Shown here piece after piece: positions 8,850 through 17,384 of a DNA stretch of 64,000 nucleotides. The DNA is taken from the NCBI GenBank assembly GCA_002507545.1, contig DAVR01000003.1, positions 96,531 to 160,530 on the forward strand, given 5' to 3'. A program made the translations under genes and the position numbers. Below the pieces are notes generated by a model. The model did not search any database, had not been told where the DNA came from, and worked only from the letters and a program-made list of their open reading frames with translations. Origin of the DNA: Archaeoglobus sp. UBA230 (GTDB lineage: Archaea > Halobacteriota > Archaeoglobi > Archaeoglobales > Archaeoglobaceae). The stretch's first letter is position 1, and every line of letters starts with the position of its first letter.

Positions 8850-8885
8850 GATATCTGGTGGATTTTATGATTTAATACTTTTTCC

Positions 8886-8895
8886 CGCAACAACC
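8886..8895 (+). repeat. left copy of 10-bp target-site duplication
   Basis: CGCAACAACC, identical and in the same orientation at 10308-10317, lies just outside the inverted repeats. Confidence 0.7.
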
Positions 8896-8896
8896 G

Positions 8897-8910
8897 GTTT
8901 TGGGACAAAA
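8897..8910 (+). repeat. left terminal inverted repeat
   Basis: GTTTTGGGACAAAA, the exact reverse complement of 10293-10306. Confidence 0.75.
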
Positions 8911-8915
8911 TTCCC

Positions 8916-9041
8916 TTAATCCCTGACAACGATCACATAGGCCCTCCACCCGATATACCTCTTTGGAACATCAACCTTTGCTGAATTGCCGAAAGGAGTA
9001 ACCCTCTTCTCAAAAACAACCTCAACTTCTTCTTTCAACAC
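8916..9041 (-). CDS. DUF2080-type transposon-encoded small protein
   Basis: The reverse strand encodes a short basic protein ending VTPFGNSAKVDVPKRYIGWR, then AYVIVVRD and a stop at 8916. The VTPFGNSA...VPK pattern is typical of DUF2080 proteins, which accompany archaeal transposases. From the GTG at 9041 it has 41 codons. The frame stays open further upstream without a clear start, so the N-terminus may be damaged. It ends 5 bp inside the left inverted repeat. The role in transposition is not known. Confidence 0.6.
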   Translation of the reverse strand: MLKEEVEVVFEKRVTPFGNSAKVDVPKRYIGWRAYVIVVRD

Positions 9042-9174
9042 GAAGTCACGTTTCTTAACTTCATCCTTCTCGTATTTAGTATATTCATAGAAATACTTAA
9101 ATATTTTTAGTTCAAATTTGAGTATGAATCTTGGATTCGGGGTGACAAAGAAGTTTGCAGGAAATTCTGTAAGT

Positions 9175-9281
9175 TCCGGATGAAATTGCAGAGGAGATAG
9201 AGAGGGTTAAATTGAGGAGTCAGGTTATTAAATTGCCCCATACTGTCAAGATCCACAGAATACCATCAGATAAGTCTTAAA
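9175..9281 (+). pseudogene. possible transposase N-terminal remnant
   Basis: In one plus-strand frame the segment reads PDEIAEEIERVKLRSQ, then LPHTVKIHRIPSDKS and a stop. The HRIPSDKS ending recalls N-termini of archaeal IS transposases, but here the frame stops at once and the DNA runs into the oppositely transcribed VIT1-type gene. A preceding ATG at 9124 is in another frame and stops after 19 codons. I regard it as the left half of the transposase whose right half is at 9849-10292; the match is from memory and weak. Confidence 0.35.
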
Positions 9282-9805
9282 CCTCTCTCGATAGCAAAAG
9301 TTGCAATGGCTGTTACAACTCCCATCAGGCCCATTTTGGCTCCTGAAATGAGGATGTTTCTCTTCGACACAATTCCATAGTACACACCAATTATGAAAAG
9401 TGATGTCGCTGTCAATCCAACAGAAAGGGCTAAAGCGAGGTTGACGCTGTATCCAACTATCAGTGACAGAATGAAAGGAAATACAGGAAGAAAGCTGCCG
9501 AATGCAGTTGATGTTCCATCTATAATCCCCCTCAACATGACTTTTTTTCTGATCTCCTTGTAAATTTCCGTTTTTCTGAGGTCTAAAAGCATTGATTTCT
9601 CAACTTCGCTGAGCTTTATTTCCTCTTCAACCATTTCAGCAGAGAATGCACCGAAGGCATTTGAAATTGCATTTGCTATGCCTCCACCAATTCCGGCAGA
9701 AATGACAATGCTAATTTCAGCATTTGAAGCTCCTATTACAACCCCGAGTACAGAAAGGGCACCGTCTATAAATCCCCTGACCACCTGTCTTTCCATAAAT
9801 CCCAT
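9266..9805 (-). CDS. VIT1/CCC1-family iron/manganese transporter
   Basis: A 179-aa membrane protein with about five hydrophobic helices. Two related segments, RGFIDGALSVLGVVIGASNA near the start and RGIIDGTSTAFGSFLPVFPF after residue 90, are the family's repeated helix 1 and helix 3-4 motifs. The intervening cytoplasmic stretch is acidic (EMVEEEIKLSEVEKS), where family members bind metal. Relatives move Fe2+ or Mn2+ out of the cytoplasm. The ATG at 9805 or a second ATG three codons later may be the start. It lies inside the transposon-like unit, on the strand opposite to the transposase pieces. Confidence 0.85.
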   Translation of the reverse strand: MGFMERQVVRGFIDGALSVLGVVIGASNAEISIVISAGIGGGIANAISNAFGAFSAEMVEEEIKLSEVEKSMLLDLRKTEIYKEIRKKVMLRGIIDGTSTAFGSFLPVFPFILSLIVGYSVNLALALSVGLTATSLFIIGVYYGIVSKRNILISGAKMGLMGVVTAIATFAIERGLRLI

Positions 9806-9848
9806 TCAGAAAACAGACACTTAATCTTTTACTTTTAATTCAAATTAC

Positions 9849-10292
9849 GACGTCTTTAGGATAACCAATATTGAGAAGGAATATACGTTGGACTTGGTTA
9901 TTCAAACAGATCGGAGAAGGACGCCTTTGAGAAAACGATGAAGATGCTCAAAAACGTAGATGTAAAGATCAACTCGATCTCTCTCGGTAGATATTTACAG
10001 CTTCAGAAAGGTTCTGAGGATGTTTGACGTTGAGACTGCTGTTTACGTCATTCCAAAGCGAAATCTTGCCAGAATAGGATTTGAGTGGTTGAGGGTTATC
10101 GAGAGGATTGTTGAAATGCCATACAGGTTTTTGAAGATGTATTTTAAGAGGAATTTGAGTGAAGCAGGATTCTCTGCTGATAAGAGAAGGTTTGGATGGT
10201 TGATAAGGCAGAGAAGGGGGGACAGGAGAGAGATGGCTTTGTTTGCTGTCGGGCTGTTGCACAACTTATTTGCAGTGAGGGTGGTGGGGTAG
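9849..10292 (+). pseudogene. transposase, C-terminal part, frameshifted
   Basis: Three overlapping frames together give a transposase C-terminus: DVFRITNIEKE, then after a shift GLGYSNRSEKDAFEKTMKML, then after another shift MFDVETAVYVIPKRN, RIGFEWLRVIERIVE and NLSEAGFSADKRRFGWLIRQ, with a stop at 10292. Such tails are typical of IS transposases in Archaeoglobus. The N-terminal half is absent, so the gene cannot make an active enzyme. It stops directly before the right inverted repeat. Confidence 0.75.
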
Positions 10293-10306
10293 TTTTGTCC
10301 CAAAAC
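10293..10306 (-). repeat. right terminal inverted repeat
   Basis: TTTTGTCCCAAAAC, the exact reverse complement of 8897-8910. Confidence 0.75.
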
Positions 10307-10307
10307 T

Positions 10308-10317
10308 CGCAACAACC
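10308..10317 (+). repeat. right copy of 10-bp target-site duplication
   Basis: CGCAACAACC, identical to 8886-8895, one base outside the right inverted repeat. Confidence 0.7.
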
Positions 10318-10353
10318 AAAACAATCAAATAAACTAAATGCCATTCTTTAACG

Positions 10354-11775
10354 ATGGAGTATATATTCGAAGAAGTTAAGATTACGGAAAGAAATTCTCC
10401 AAAATTCATACTGGAAGGAGAGGAAATTGACATTTGGAGCGAGGAATATATAAATTACCACTCAAAGAGCGTATCGGAGTATATCCGGGACAAGCTAATT
10501 GAGTTTGAGAAGAAAGGTATAGACCCATTTGCAGAAATCGTTGGGAAAGAGATCGAAAAAGATATGGTTAAGACTGCTCTGATGAGCGGTTCAAATATAC
10601 TGTTTAAGGGAAAGAAGGGATATGGAAAAACGACCTTTTCCAAGACCATCTCCAAGCTTCTACCAGAAAAAATACTGGCGATTAAAGGTTGCAGAATCCA
10701 TGACGATCCCACACAGCCCACCTGCTTTTCATGTAAGAAAAAGCTGCTGGAGGAAGAGGAGGTTGAACTCACCTTCATACCCAAAAAGTGGATAAGAGTG
10801 GCAGGAGACCCGATGATGACAACAAGACAACTAATAGGTGGAATCAGTCTGCAGAAGATAAAGGAAGGCTACGATTTGGATCATCCAGAAGTTTTCACTC
10901 CCGGAAGGGTGCTTAAGGCACATCGGGGTATTGCCTATTTCGACGAACTTGGCTCCATCCCATCATCTCTGCAGACATTACTTCATGAACTGCTGGAGGA
11001 GAAGCAGATTACAACACCAGAAGGTGACATAATCCCAATGAAGATAGATACCCTTGTCATAGCTTCAACCAATCCGGCAAACTACAGGGGAGTGTCTGAC
11101 ATCAAGGAGCCGCTGCTCGACAGAATGGAGCAGATTGATATAGGCCCACCAGAGACGCTTGAAGAGGAAATAGCGATTGGACTTAAAAATATGGCTATAA
11201 GGAAAGATATCATTCCGGAATGGCATCTCAAGATTCTCGCTGGTGCTGTAAGATGCATGAGAAGCAGAAATTGTAGGTATTCGGCAAGGATAGAGGTTGA
11301 ACCAAGCTGCAGGGCTACAATCAAAGCCTTTGACCATGTAGCCGCATCGGCTCTGAGAAATGGAAGAGAAGCTGTAATGTTCGCAGATTACGGCAAAGAT
11401 TACTCTAATGTAAAGCTGGCTTTAAAGAGCAGATTTGAAGTTGACTACGAGGATGAAGTTAGCAAGGACGACGTGATTGTCGGAGTTGTCAATGATTCGA
11501 TTGACACGATTTGCGGAGAAATTTACTCCGAAATTCCAAGAAACATCTTTGGCGGTTTGATGGAGGAACTTTCCGAGATGGGGGAGATTGACGTCTATGC
11601 TGAGAACGGGCTTAAGAGTTACAGAAACCTCTGGACTTTCCTGTCATCAATCTGCAGAAAAAGCAGCGAAGTGAATTCGGCATTCGAAATAACCCTTGAA
11701 GCGATTGCGAGATGCACGGGTTTGGTTGAGAGAGTGTCGGATGGTGTTTATGTCTACACTGCCTACGACAGATAA
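10354..11775 (+). CDS. MoxR/magnesium-chelatase-like AAA+ ATPase
   Basis: A 473-aa AAA+ ATPase of the MoxR/BchI/CobS clade. Walker A is GKKGYGKTT (residues 86-94) and Walker B GIAYFDELG (192-200), followed by sensor 1 in LVIASTNPANYRG and an arginine-finger region LLDRMEQIDIG. An insert at 113-127 (C113, C124, C127 in CRIHDDPTQPTCFSC) may bind zinc. Such ATPases work with a VWA protein as chaperones that insert metals or remodel protein complexes; the VWA partner is the next gene, overlapping by about 26 bp. The target is unknown. Confidence 0.88.
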   Translation: MEYIFEEVKITERNSPKFILEGEEIDIWSEEYINYHSKSVSEYIRDKLIEFEKKGIDPFAEIVGKEIEKDMVKTALMSGSNILFKGKKGYGKTTFSKTISKLLPEKILAIKGCRIHDDPTQPTCFSCKKKLLEEEEVELTFIPKKWIRVAGDPMMTTRQLIGGISLQKIKEGYDLDHPEVFTPGRVLKAHRGIAYFDELGSIPSSLQTLLHELLEEKQITTPEGDIIPMKIDTLVIASTNPANYRGVSDIKEPLLDRMEQIDIGPPETLEEEIAIGLKNMAIRKDIIPEWHLKILAGAVRCMRSRNCRYSARIEVEPSCRATIKAFDHVAASALRNGREAVMFADYGKDYSNVKLALKSRFEVDYEDEVSKDDVIVGVVNDSIDTICGEIYSEIPRNIFGGLMEELSEMGEIDVYAENGLKSYRNLWTFLSSICRKSSEVNSAFEITLEAIARCTGLVERVSDGVYVYTAYDR

Positions 11776-12985
11776 ACCTGAATGCGGACTCTGCGAGAGA
11801 GTGGAGAGTGGAATAGAGAAGATAGCTGACGACTTGCTCTACTCCCTATTCAACCCATACAACAGAGATCAGGGCGAGTTTGATGTTACTGAATTGATAA
11901 AAAAGCACATAAGCGAGGAGATGGTTAAAGACTTCGAGATGCTCTCTTCAACCTTCAAAGAGTTTACAAAGACCTTTGGATACATAAGCAACTACTGGAT
12001 GGACAAAATTGCCGATCTTAAGGAGGCAAAGCAGAAGGCTTGGGAAGAGCTTAAAGAGATGCTTAGACAGGAAATGCTCAGCAGGGAGCAGTTGAGCATG
12101 AGTCAAATTGTTGATAACTTCTTCGATGAAGTCATTGAGGAATTGCAAGACCTCGGATACATCGAGAAGGTCGAGACCAGATTTCACAGGAAAATAGTAA
12201 GTTACACCGCAAAGGCGGAGAAGGTGCTTGGAGAAAAAGTATTGTCCTTAAGTCTTCAGAATCTTGAAAAGAAGCATTATGGCGAACATGAGACTGAAAA
12301 AATTGGTGTTTCAATTTTCTCCAGCGAAAGACTTGTGGAGTTTGACCCCTATCTGCACACTTTTGACAACCTCGACATTCCTGAGAGTTTGCTTAAGTCG
12401 GCAATAAGGGGTGAGATCGAATTTGAGGAGAGAGAGATGGTCGCAAGACAGCCGAAGCACTCTGAAAAGTGTGTTTACGTCATGCTGATTGACGTTAGCG
12501 ACTCCATGAGGGGCAGGAAGATAGTTGGGGCGATTGAGGCTGCAATGTGTCTGAAAAGGGCGATTAAGAGGGGGGGTAGCAATGACGAGTTGAGGGTTGT
12601 TGCCTTCAACCATAGGGTCAGGGAAATAAAGGAGGGGGATATCCTCAACCTCGAACCGAGGGGCAGAACAGACATTGGTTTGGCTTTGAAAAAGGCAAGG
12701 GATATCCTGAGAGAGAGCTCAGGAACGGGGATCATTTTTCTTATTTCCGACGGTGAACCAACTTCAAGTTTTAACCCCTACTTAACCCCATGGAGGTGTG
12801 CCCTCAAGGAAGCTGAAAAACTCAGAAATGTGGACGCAAGGCTGCAGGTAATTATGTTCGGAAAGGAAGGGAGATTTCTTGAGCTTTGCAAGAACATAGC
12901 TAAGCTTAGTGGAAAGGCTAACCTATTTCACTTTTCCGACCCGTTAAACCTCAAAAAATTTGTTATCAAGAGATTTGCGCGCTAA
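11750..12985 (+). CDS. VWA-domain protein, MoxR partner (ChlD/CobT-like)
   Basis: About 411 aa. The first 200 residues are helical and charged; the last 190 form a von Willebrand A domain with the metal-ion site DVSDSMRG (D248, S250, S252), then TDIGLALKKA and ISDGEPTSS. The N-terminal CGLC may bind metal. The ATG at 11750 follows GGTG at good spacing; earlier in-frame starts (11741, 11696) would lie deeper inside the ATPase gene. MoxR-VWA pairs assemble metal centres or complexes in an ATP-dependent way. Its stop overlaps the stop of the convergent KaiC-like gene. Confidence 0.86.
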   Translation: MSTLPTTDKPECGLCERVESGIEKIADDLLYSLFNPYNRDQGEFDVTELIKKHISEEMVKDFEMLSSTFKEFTKTFGYISNYWMDKIADLKEAKQKAWEELKEMLRQEMLSREQLSMSQIVDNFFDEVIEELQDLGYIEKVETRFHRKIVSYTAKAEKVLGEKVLSLSLQNLEKKHYGEHETEKIGVSIFSSERLVEFDPYLHTFDNLDIPESLLKSAIRGEIEFEEREMVARQPKHSEKCVYVMLIDVSDSMRGRKIVGAIEAAMCLKRAIKRGGSNDELRVVAFNHRVREIKEGDILNLEPRGRTDIGLALKKARDILRESSGTGIIFLISDGEPTSSFNPYLTPWRCALKEAEKLRNVDARLQVIMFGKEGRFLELCKNIAKLSGKANLFHFSDPLNLKKFVIKRFAR

Positions 12986-13719
12986 GCAAACACTTCTTCC
13001 TTTGAATAGACGACTATCCCCTTGTCGGTAATTTCGAAGGGATGAATCTTGCTGCTGTGATTCGTTCCCCTCATCTTGAAAATCTCGATGCTTCTCACTC
13101 TCGTGTTTTCAATTCTCGTGTAGTAAAGGACTACTGTGCCTTCCACAACGAAATTTTCAACACCAAAGCGACTTATCTTATCTCCCCCTCCCTCGACAAC
13201 CTCGCAGGTAAGGATAGATGTCAACCCAAGAATTTCCATGGTTGTTGCGATTTTGAGGAGTTCTACCCTGAACTTTGCCGGGTCTCCAATAGTGAACCCA
13301 ATCGAAGTTGTTGAGTCAACAACAGCTCTCCTAGCACCGATTTCATCCTGAATCGTTATTATCTGATCGAGTAGTGACCTCGTGTCAAAGGGTCTAACAT
13401 CAATATACCTTTCATCCGATGGCAATCCAATTTTTGTTGAAGTTGCGTCTACTATTGCAAGCATGTTTTCATCTTCATACTTTTCTAAATCCCAGCCAAA
13501 GGTGAGGAAATGCTCCCTGAGATGCTGGGGTCTTTCTTCAGTAGCAACAAAGACGCCCGGTTCGCTAAAATTCTCTATGCCGTTAACGAGGAACTGCATG
13601 GCGAAAATAGTTTTACCAGAACCCGACGGGCCGGATACGAGATAACTTCTATCCCTGAGAAGACCCCCTTCACACAATTCATCAAAACCCGGTATCCCAG
13701 TGGGTGCACGCTCCAGCAT
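12982..13719 (-). CDS. KaiC/RadA-like RecA-superfamily ATPase, single domain
   Basis: About 245 aa with one KaiC domain: TGIPGFDELCEGGLLRD, Walker A GPSGSGKT (residues 30-37), the glutamate pair in ATEERPQHLREH, Walker B RAVVDSTTS, and a C-terminal IFKMRGTNHSSKIHPFEITD segment typical of archaeal KaiC homologues. These proteins probably act in signalling or regulation of gene expression or motility; the partner is not known. I placed the start at the ATG at 13719 because a TATA-like CTTTAAGG lies 28 bp upstream; a GTG at 13728 is possible. Confidence 0.87.
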   Translation of the reverse strand: MLERAPTGIPGFDELCEGGLLRDRSYLVSGPSGSGKTIFAMQFLVNGIENFSEPGVFVATEERPQHLREHFLTFGWDLEKYEDENMLAIVDATSTKIGLPSDERYIDVRPFDTRSLLDQIITIQDEIGARRAVVDSTTSIGFTIGDPAKFRVELLKIATTMEILGLTSILTCEVVEGGGDKISRFGVENFVVEGTVVLYYTRIENTRVRSIEIFKMRGTNHSSKIHPFEITDKGIVVYSKEEVFA

Positions 13720-13744
13720 GGTTATCACGTCTTTGTTTGATAAA

Positions 13745-13760
13745 CCTTAAAGTTTAAATT
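13745..13760. promoter_or_regulatory. bidirectional TATA-like block
   Basis: CCTTAAAGTTTAAATT sits 26-30 bp from the KaiC-like ATG (13719) on one strand and from the FBP aldolase/phosphatase ATG (13783) on the other, with no ribosome binding sites, suggesting two leaderless promoters sharing the block. Confidence 0.5.
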
Positions 13761-13782
13761 GTTTACGCATCATCATTGTGTC

Positions 13783-14895
13783 ATGAGAAAAGTAACAGTT
13801 TCTCTGATAAAGGCTGATGTCGGCAGTGTTGCTGGGCACACAACTGTGCCCGATGAGCTGAAGAAGGTTGCAGAGAAGAGTCTTCAGGATGCTGTTGATA
13901 GTGGGTTAATTGTTGATTTCAGAGTCTTTAATGCAGGAGATGATCTTGAGCTGCTGATGACCCACACAAAAGGTGTTGATAATGAAGAAATCCACAGACT
14001 TGCCTGGGAAACGTTCGAAAAAGCTGCCGAAATTGCGAAGGAGATGAAACTGTATGGTGCCGGGCAAGATTTACTAAAGGATGCCTTCTCCGGGAACGTG
14101 AGAGGATTGGGGCCGGGTGTGGCAGAGATGGAATTCACTGAAAGAAAAGCTGAGCCGTTGATAGCATTCATGATGGACAAAACCGAGCCCGGAGCCTTTA
14201 ACATGCCCATATTCAGAATCTTTGCCGACCCCTTCAACACAGCCGGACTTGTTATTGATCCTTCGATGCATTCTGGATTTGTATTCGAAATCTGGGACAT
14301 AAAAGAAAGCAAGAGAGTGTTTATGAGAACTCCAGAAGAAATGTATGACATCCTCGCACTGATCGGAGGAAAGAGTAGGTTTGTTATAAAGAGAGTATAT
14401 CCGAAGGAAGGTGGAAAAGTACCTGCCGATGAGCCTGTAGCAGTTGTGAGCACCGAAAAGCTGTATGAGGTTGCTGGCGAGTATGTCGGAAAAGATGACC
14501 CAGTAGCACTTGTGAGGGCTCAAAGCGGTCTGCCAGCAGTTGGAGAAGTTCTTGAAGCTTTTGCCTTTCCGCATCTCGTGAGCGGGTGGATGAGGGGTAG
14601 CCACAATGGGCCAATAATGCCAGTTCCCTTCAAGTATTCAAAGTGCACAAGATTTGATGGTCCACCAAGGTGCATTGCTGCGGGATTCCAGATTGCCAAT
14701 GGAAAGCTCGTGGGGCCAGTGGACATGTTTGATGATCCAGCCTTTGATTACACAAGAAACAAGGCTCTTGAGGTTGCCGAATATATGCGCCGTCACGGAC
14801 CATTTGAACCACACAGATTACCAAGTGAAGATATGGAATACACAACTCTGCCCAAAGTGCTTGAAAAGCTCAAGGGGAGATTTGAAGAAGTCTGA
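13783..14895 (+). CDS. fructose-1,6-bisphosphate aldolase/phosphatase (class V FBPase)
   Basis: A 370-aa bifunctional gluconeogenic enzyme that joins triose phosphates and dephosphorylates the product to fructose 6-phosphate, making flow one-way. Family motifs run the whole length: VTVSLIKADVGSVAGHTTVP at the N-terminus (a metal-binding Asp), DLELLMTHTKGVDN, and the catalytic region with MYDILALIG and FVIKRVYP; the Tyr and Lys lie in loops that move between activities. The ATG at 13783 matches the family start and has a TATA box 27 bp upstream; the TTG at 13759 is rejected. Its stop overlaps the next gene by 1 bp. Confidence 0.96.
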   Translation: MRKVTVSLIKADVGSVAGHTTVPDELKKVAEKSLQDAVDSGLIVDFRVFNAGDDLELLMTHTKGVDNEEIHRLAWETFEKAAEIAKEMKLYGAGQDLLKDAFSGNVRGLGPGVAEMEFTERKAEPLIAFMMDKTEPGAFNMPIFRIFADPFNTAGLVIDPSMHSGFVFEIWDIKESKRVFMRTPEEMYDILALIGGKSRFVIKRVYPKEGGKVPADEPVAVVSTEKLYEVAGEYVGKDDPVALVRAQSGLPAVGEVLEAFAFPHLVSGWMRGSHNGPIMPVPFKYSKCTRFDGPPRCIAAGFQIANGKLVGPVDMFDDPAFDYTRNKALEVAEYMRRHGPFEPHRLPSEDMEYTTLPKVLEKLKGRFEEV

Positions 14896-15497
14896 TGAAA
14901 CACATATTCTGGCACGGAATGGCTGAGGAAGAGAAAATAGAGTATCTCAGGAAATTCAGCGTAGCTGTCGTTGGAAGCAGGATGCTGATGGAGATTCTCT
15001 GGAGAAGTGGAGTTGGGTGTATCAGATACATATCCGATTACGTTTCTCCAGTTGATTCAAGGCTGGACTGCACAATAGACCCGCTTGAGGCGAATAACTA
15101 CGATATCGTTCATCCTATGTCCAGCGATTCGTGTGTGATTTCCTACTTGTACCCTGAGAGTGAGGCTGAGTTGAAAAAACTGCTGAGAGGAATAGATGTC
15201 GTTGTTGCACACAAAAACATCGAATTCATGGCAGAGATGGCTGAAAAAATCGGTGCTCCCTTTATTCCCGATATAATCACCACTTTTTTACCCGACGGCA
15301 TCAAATTTTGCGAGGTGGAGTATCCACATGTTAAAAGAGACCCGATCGCCTACGCATTGACTTGCAGCATTCAGGCGGGAGAGGTGATGAGGATATTCAC
15401 CGGTTATCACCTGCCGACGATTGCTCCCGAAGCCTATGTTGTGGATGTGAGGAGCGAAAATTACCTGAGGAAAATAACGCTGAAGGTGAGACGATAA
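14895..15497 (+). CDS. ThiF/MoeB-like protein, apparently degenerate
   Basis: A 200-aa protein with traces of the E1-like ThiF/MoeB/HesA fold: RKFSVAVVGSRMLMEILWRS with GVGCIRYISDYV at residues 20-50 resembles the nucleotide-binding start, and ALTCSIQAGEVMRIFTGYHL near residue 160 resembles the conserved helix seen as a SLQA...K pattern in the family. The GxGGxG loop, the ATP-site Arg/Asp pattern and zinc Cys pairs are absent, so adenylation is doubtful. It overlaps the FBP aldolase/phosphatase stop by 1 bp and runs into gatE with no gap. Function unknown. Confidence 0.6.
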   Translation: MKHIFWHGMAEEEKIEYLRKFSVAVVGSRMLMEILWRSGVGCIRYISDYVSPVDSRLDCTIDPLEANNYDIVHPMSSDSCVISYLYPESEAELKKLLRGIDVVVAHKNIEFMAEMAEKIGAPFIPDIITTFLPDGIKFCEVEYPHVKRDPIAYALTCSIQAGEVMRIFTGYHLPTIAPEAYVVDVRSENYLRKITLKVRR

Positions 15498-17345
15498 ATG
15501 GTAGACTACGGAATGGTTGGACTGAAAGTTGGGATTGAAATCCACCAGCAGCTTGATACCAAACACAAGCTTTTCTGCTACTGCCCCACAACTCACAGAG
15601 AGGTTGAGGAGTCAAACTTCGAGTTTTTCCGGTATCTGAGGCTCAAGAAGAGCGAGATTGGTGAGGAGGACAGAGCGGCAAAAGAGGAGGTTGAAAGGAG
15701 CAGGAGGTTTATTTACAAGTATTACGATACAACCTGTCTCGTCGAGGCTGACGAAGAGCCGCCAAGAGAGCTTAATAAAGAAGCTTTGCAGATTGCCATT
15801 CAAGTCGCGAAAATGCTGAACATGGAGGTTGCGGATGAAGTTCATGTGATGAGGAAGATAGTTATTGACGGAAGCAATACCACTGGATTTCAAAGGACGG
15901 CTCTGGTGGCTTTAGATGGATTTTTGGAGGTTGAAGGTAAAAGAGTCAGAGTCGCTACCCTCTGTCTTGAGGAGGAGGCATGCAGAAAGGTGAGGGAGGG
16001 AGAGGGTTTTGCTGTTTATTCACTTGACAGGCTCGGCATTCCGCTTGTGGAGATAGGCACTGAGCCGGACATAGATTCGCCAGAGATGGCGAAGAAAGTT
16101 GCAGCAAAGCTCGGCATGATTCTGAGGTCCACAGGAAAAGTGAAAAGGGGATTGGGGACGATAAGGCAGGATGTGAACATCAGCATAAAGGACGGGGCAA
16201 GAGTTGAGATTAAGGGTGTGCAGGAACTGGACATTCTGGACAAGATTGTGGAATATGAGGTAATCAGACAGCTCAGACTTCTGGAAATCAGAGAAGAGCT
16301 TAAGAAGAGGGGAGCAGAGGTTACCGATGAGATATTCGACGTTACAGAGGTATTCAGAAACACGAAGTCGAAGATAATCAGGAACAAGACTGTTAATGCT
16401 ATTCTGTTGAAGGGTTTTGCAGGACTTGTTGGAAAAGAAATTCAGCCGGGAAGGAGGCTTGGAACAGAATTTGCAGATATAGCCAAATCCTTCGGCCTTG
16501 GTGGGATATTTCACACCGATGAACTTCCAGCTTATGGTATAAGTGGTGAAGAGGTTGAGAGGCTGAGGGAGTTTGTCGGAGCTGGTGGAGAAGATGCTGT
16601 TGTGATGGCTGCTGGAGATGCCGTGAGGGTTGAAAGAGCGTTGAAGAGAATAATCGAAAGAGCAAAATTCTGTCTTGTTGGAGTTCCGGAGGAAACGAGG
16701 AAGGCTAATGAAGATGGAACCACCTCATATCTCCGTCCATTGCCCGGAGCTGCGAGAATGTATCCTGAAACTGATGTTCCTCCGGTTGTTATAACAGAAG
16801 AAATGCTGAAGGTAGAGATTCCAGAACTCATCGAGGAAAGGGCTAAGAGGTATGAGGAGCTGTTGCCTCGCGATTTGGCATGGGAGATGGCAAATTCACC
16901 CCACTTCAGGCTTTTTGAGGAGTATGTGGAGAAGTTGCAGCCAACAGTTGTGGCAAGGGTTCTTCACACAGCTCCAGCATATCTGAGAAAGGATGGTGTT
17001 GATATCGGCAGGCTGAGAGAGAAACATTTCAGGATGGTTCTTGACTTGATTGCTGATGGGAAGATGGCAAAGGAGGGGGCAGAGGAAGCGCTGAAAATTC
17101 TGGCTGAAAATCCGTCAGCAAGTGGAGAAGAGGTGCTGAAAAAGCTGGGCAGTGCTGAGGATGTTGATGAGTTCATCAGGAAACTGGTGGAAGAGAGGGC
17201 AGACTTTGTCAGGGAGAGGGGAGAGGGTGCGTTCAAGCCTCTGATGGGCCTTGTTATGAAAGAGTTCAGGGGCAAGGTTGACGGAAAGGTTGTTGCGGAG
17301 AAGTTGAGGAAGGCGATTGAAGAGAAAATCTCAGGTATATCGTGA
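15498..17345 (+). CDS. gatE: glutamyl-tRNA(Gln) amidotransferase subunit E
   Basis: A 615-aa tRNA-binding kinase subunit of the archaeal GatDE amidotransferase, which converts Glu-tRNA(Gln) to Gln-tRNA(Gln). The N-terminus VGLKVGIEIHQQLDTKHKLF is diagnostic for GatB/GatE; the extra AspRS-like insertion (residues about 270-400) and the YqeY-like tail distinguish GatE from GatB. Length is normal. GatD is not in this window. The gene begins directly after the ThiF-like gene stop (TAAATG). Confidence 0.96.
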   Translation: MVDYGMVGLKVGIEIHQQLDTKHKLFCYCPTTHREVEESNFEFFRYLRLKKSEIGEEDRAAKEEVERSRRFIYKYYDTTCLVEADEEPPRELNKEALQIAIQVAKMLNMEVADEVHVMRKIVIDGSNTTGFQRTALVALDGFLEVEGKRVRVATLCLEEEACRKVREGEGFAVYSLDRLGIPLVEIGTEPDIDSPEMAKKVAAKLGMILRSTGKVKRGLGTIRQDVNISIKDGARVEIKGVQELDILDKIVEYEVIRQLRLLEIREELKKRGAEVTDEIFDVTEVFRNTKSKIIRNKTVNAILLKGFAGLVGKEIQPGRRLGTEFADIAKSFGLGGIFHTDELPAYGISGEEVERLREFVGAGGEDAVVMAAGDAVRVERALKRIIERAKFCLVGVPEETRKANEDGTTSYLRPLPGAARMYPETDVPPVVITEEMLKVEIPELIEERAKRYEELLPRDLAWEMANSPHFRLFEEYVEKLQPTVVARVLHTAPAYLRKDGVDIGRLREKHFRMVLDLIADGKMAKEGAEEALKILAENPSASGEEVLKKLGSAEDVDEFIRKLVEERADFVRERGEGAFKPLMGLVMKEFRGKVDGKVVAEKLRKAIEEKISGIS

Positions 17346-17384
17346 AATCCCAAAATTTAATAGAAGCGAAACAAAATCATATTT

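Larger units (their letters stand above)
8886..10317. mobile_element. transposon-like unit with inverted ends, flanking duplication and a VIT1-type passenger gene
   Basis: The segment is bounded by a perfect 14-bp inverted repeat (GTTTTGGGACAAAA at 8897-8910 and its complement at 10293-10306) and, one base outside each end, a 10-bp direct repeat CGCAACAACC (8886-8895 and 10308-10317) that looks like a target-site duplication. Inside lie a DUF2080 small gene reading outward at the left end, a transposase C-terminus reading outward at the right end, a possible transposase N-terminal scrap, and between them a complete VIT1/CCC1-type gene. The transposase is broken, so movement would need a helper. 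Confidence 0.75.

Noticed and set aside
13759..13782. TTG start for FBP aldolase/phosphatase
   Set aside because: It falls within the TATA-to-start spacer, and the family begins at the ATG at 13783.
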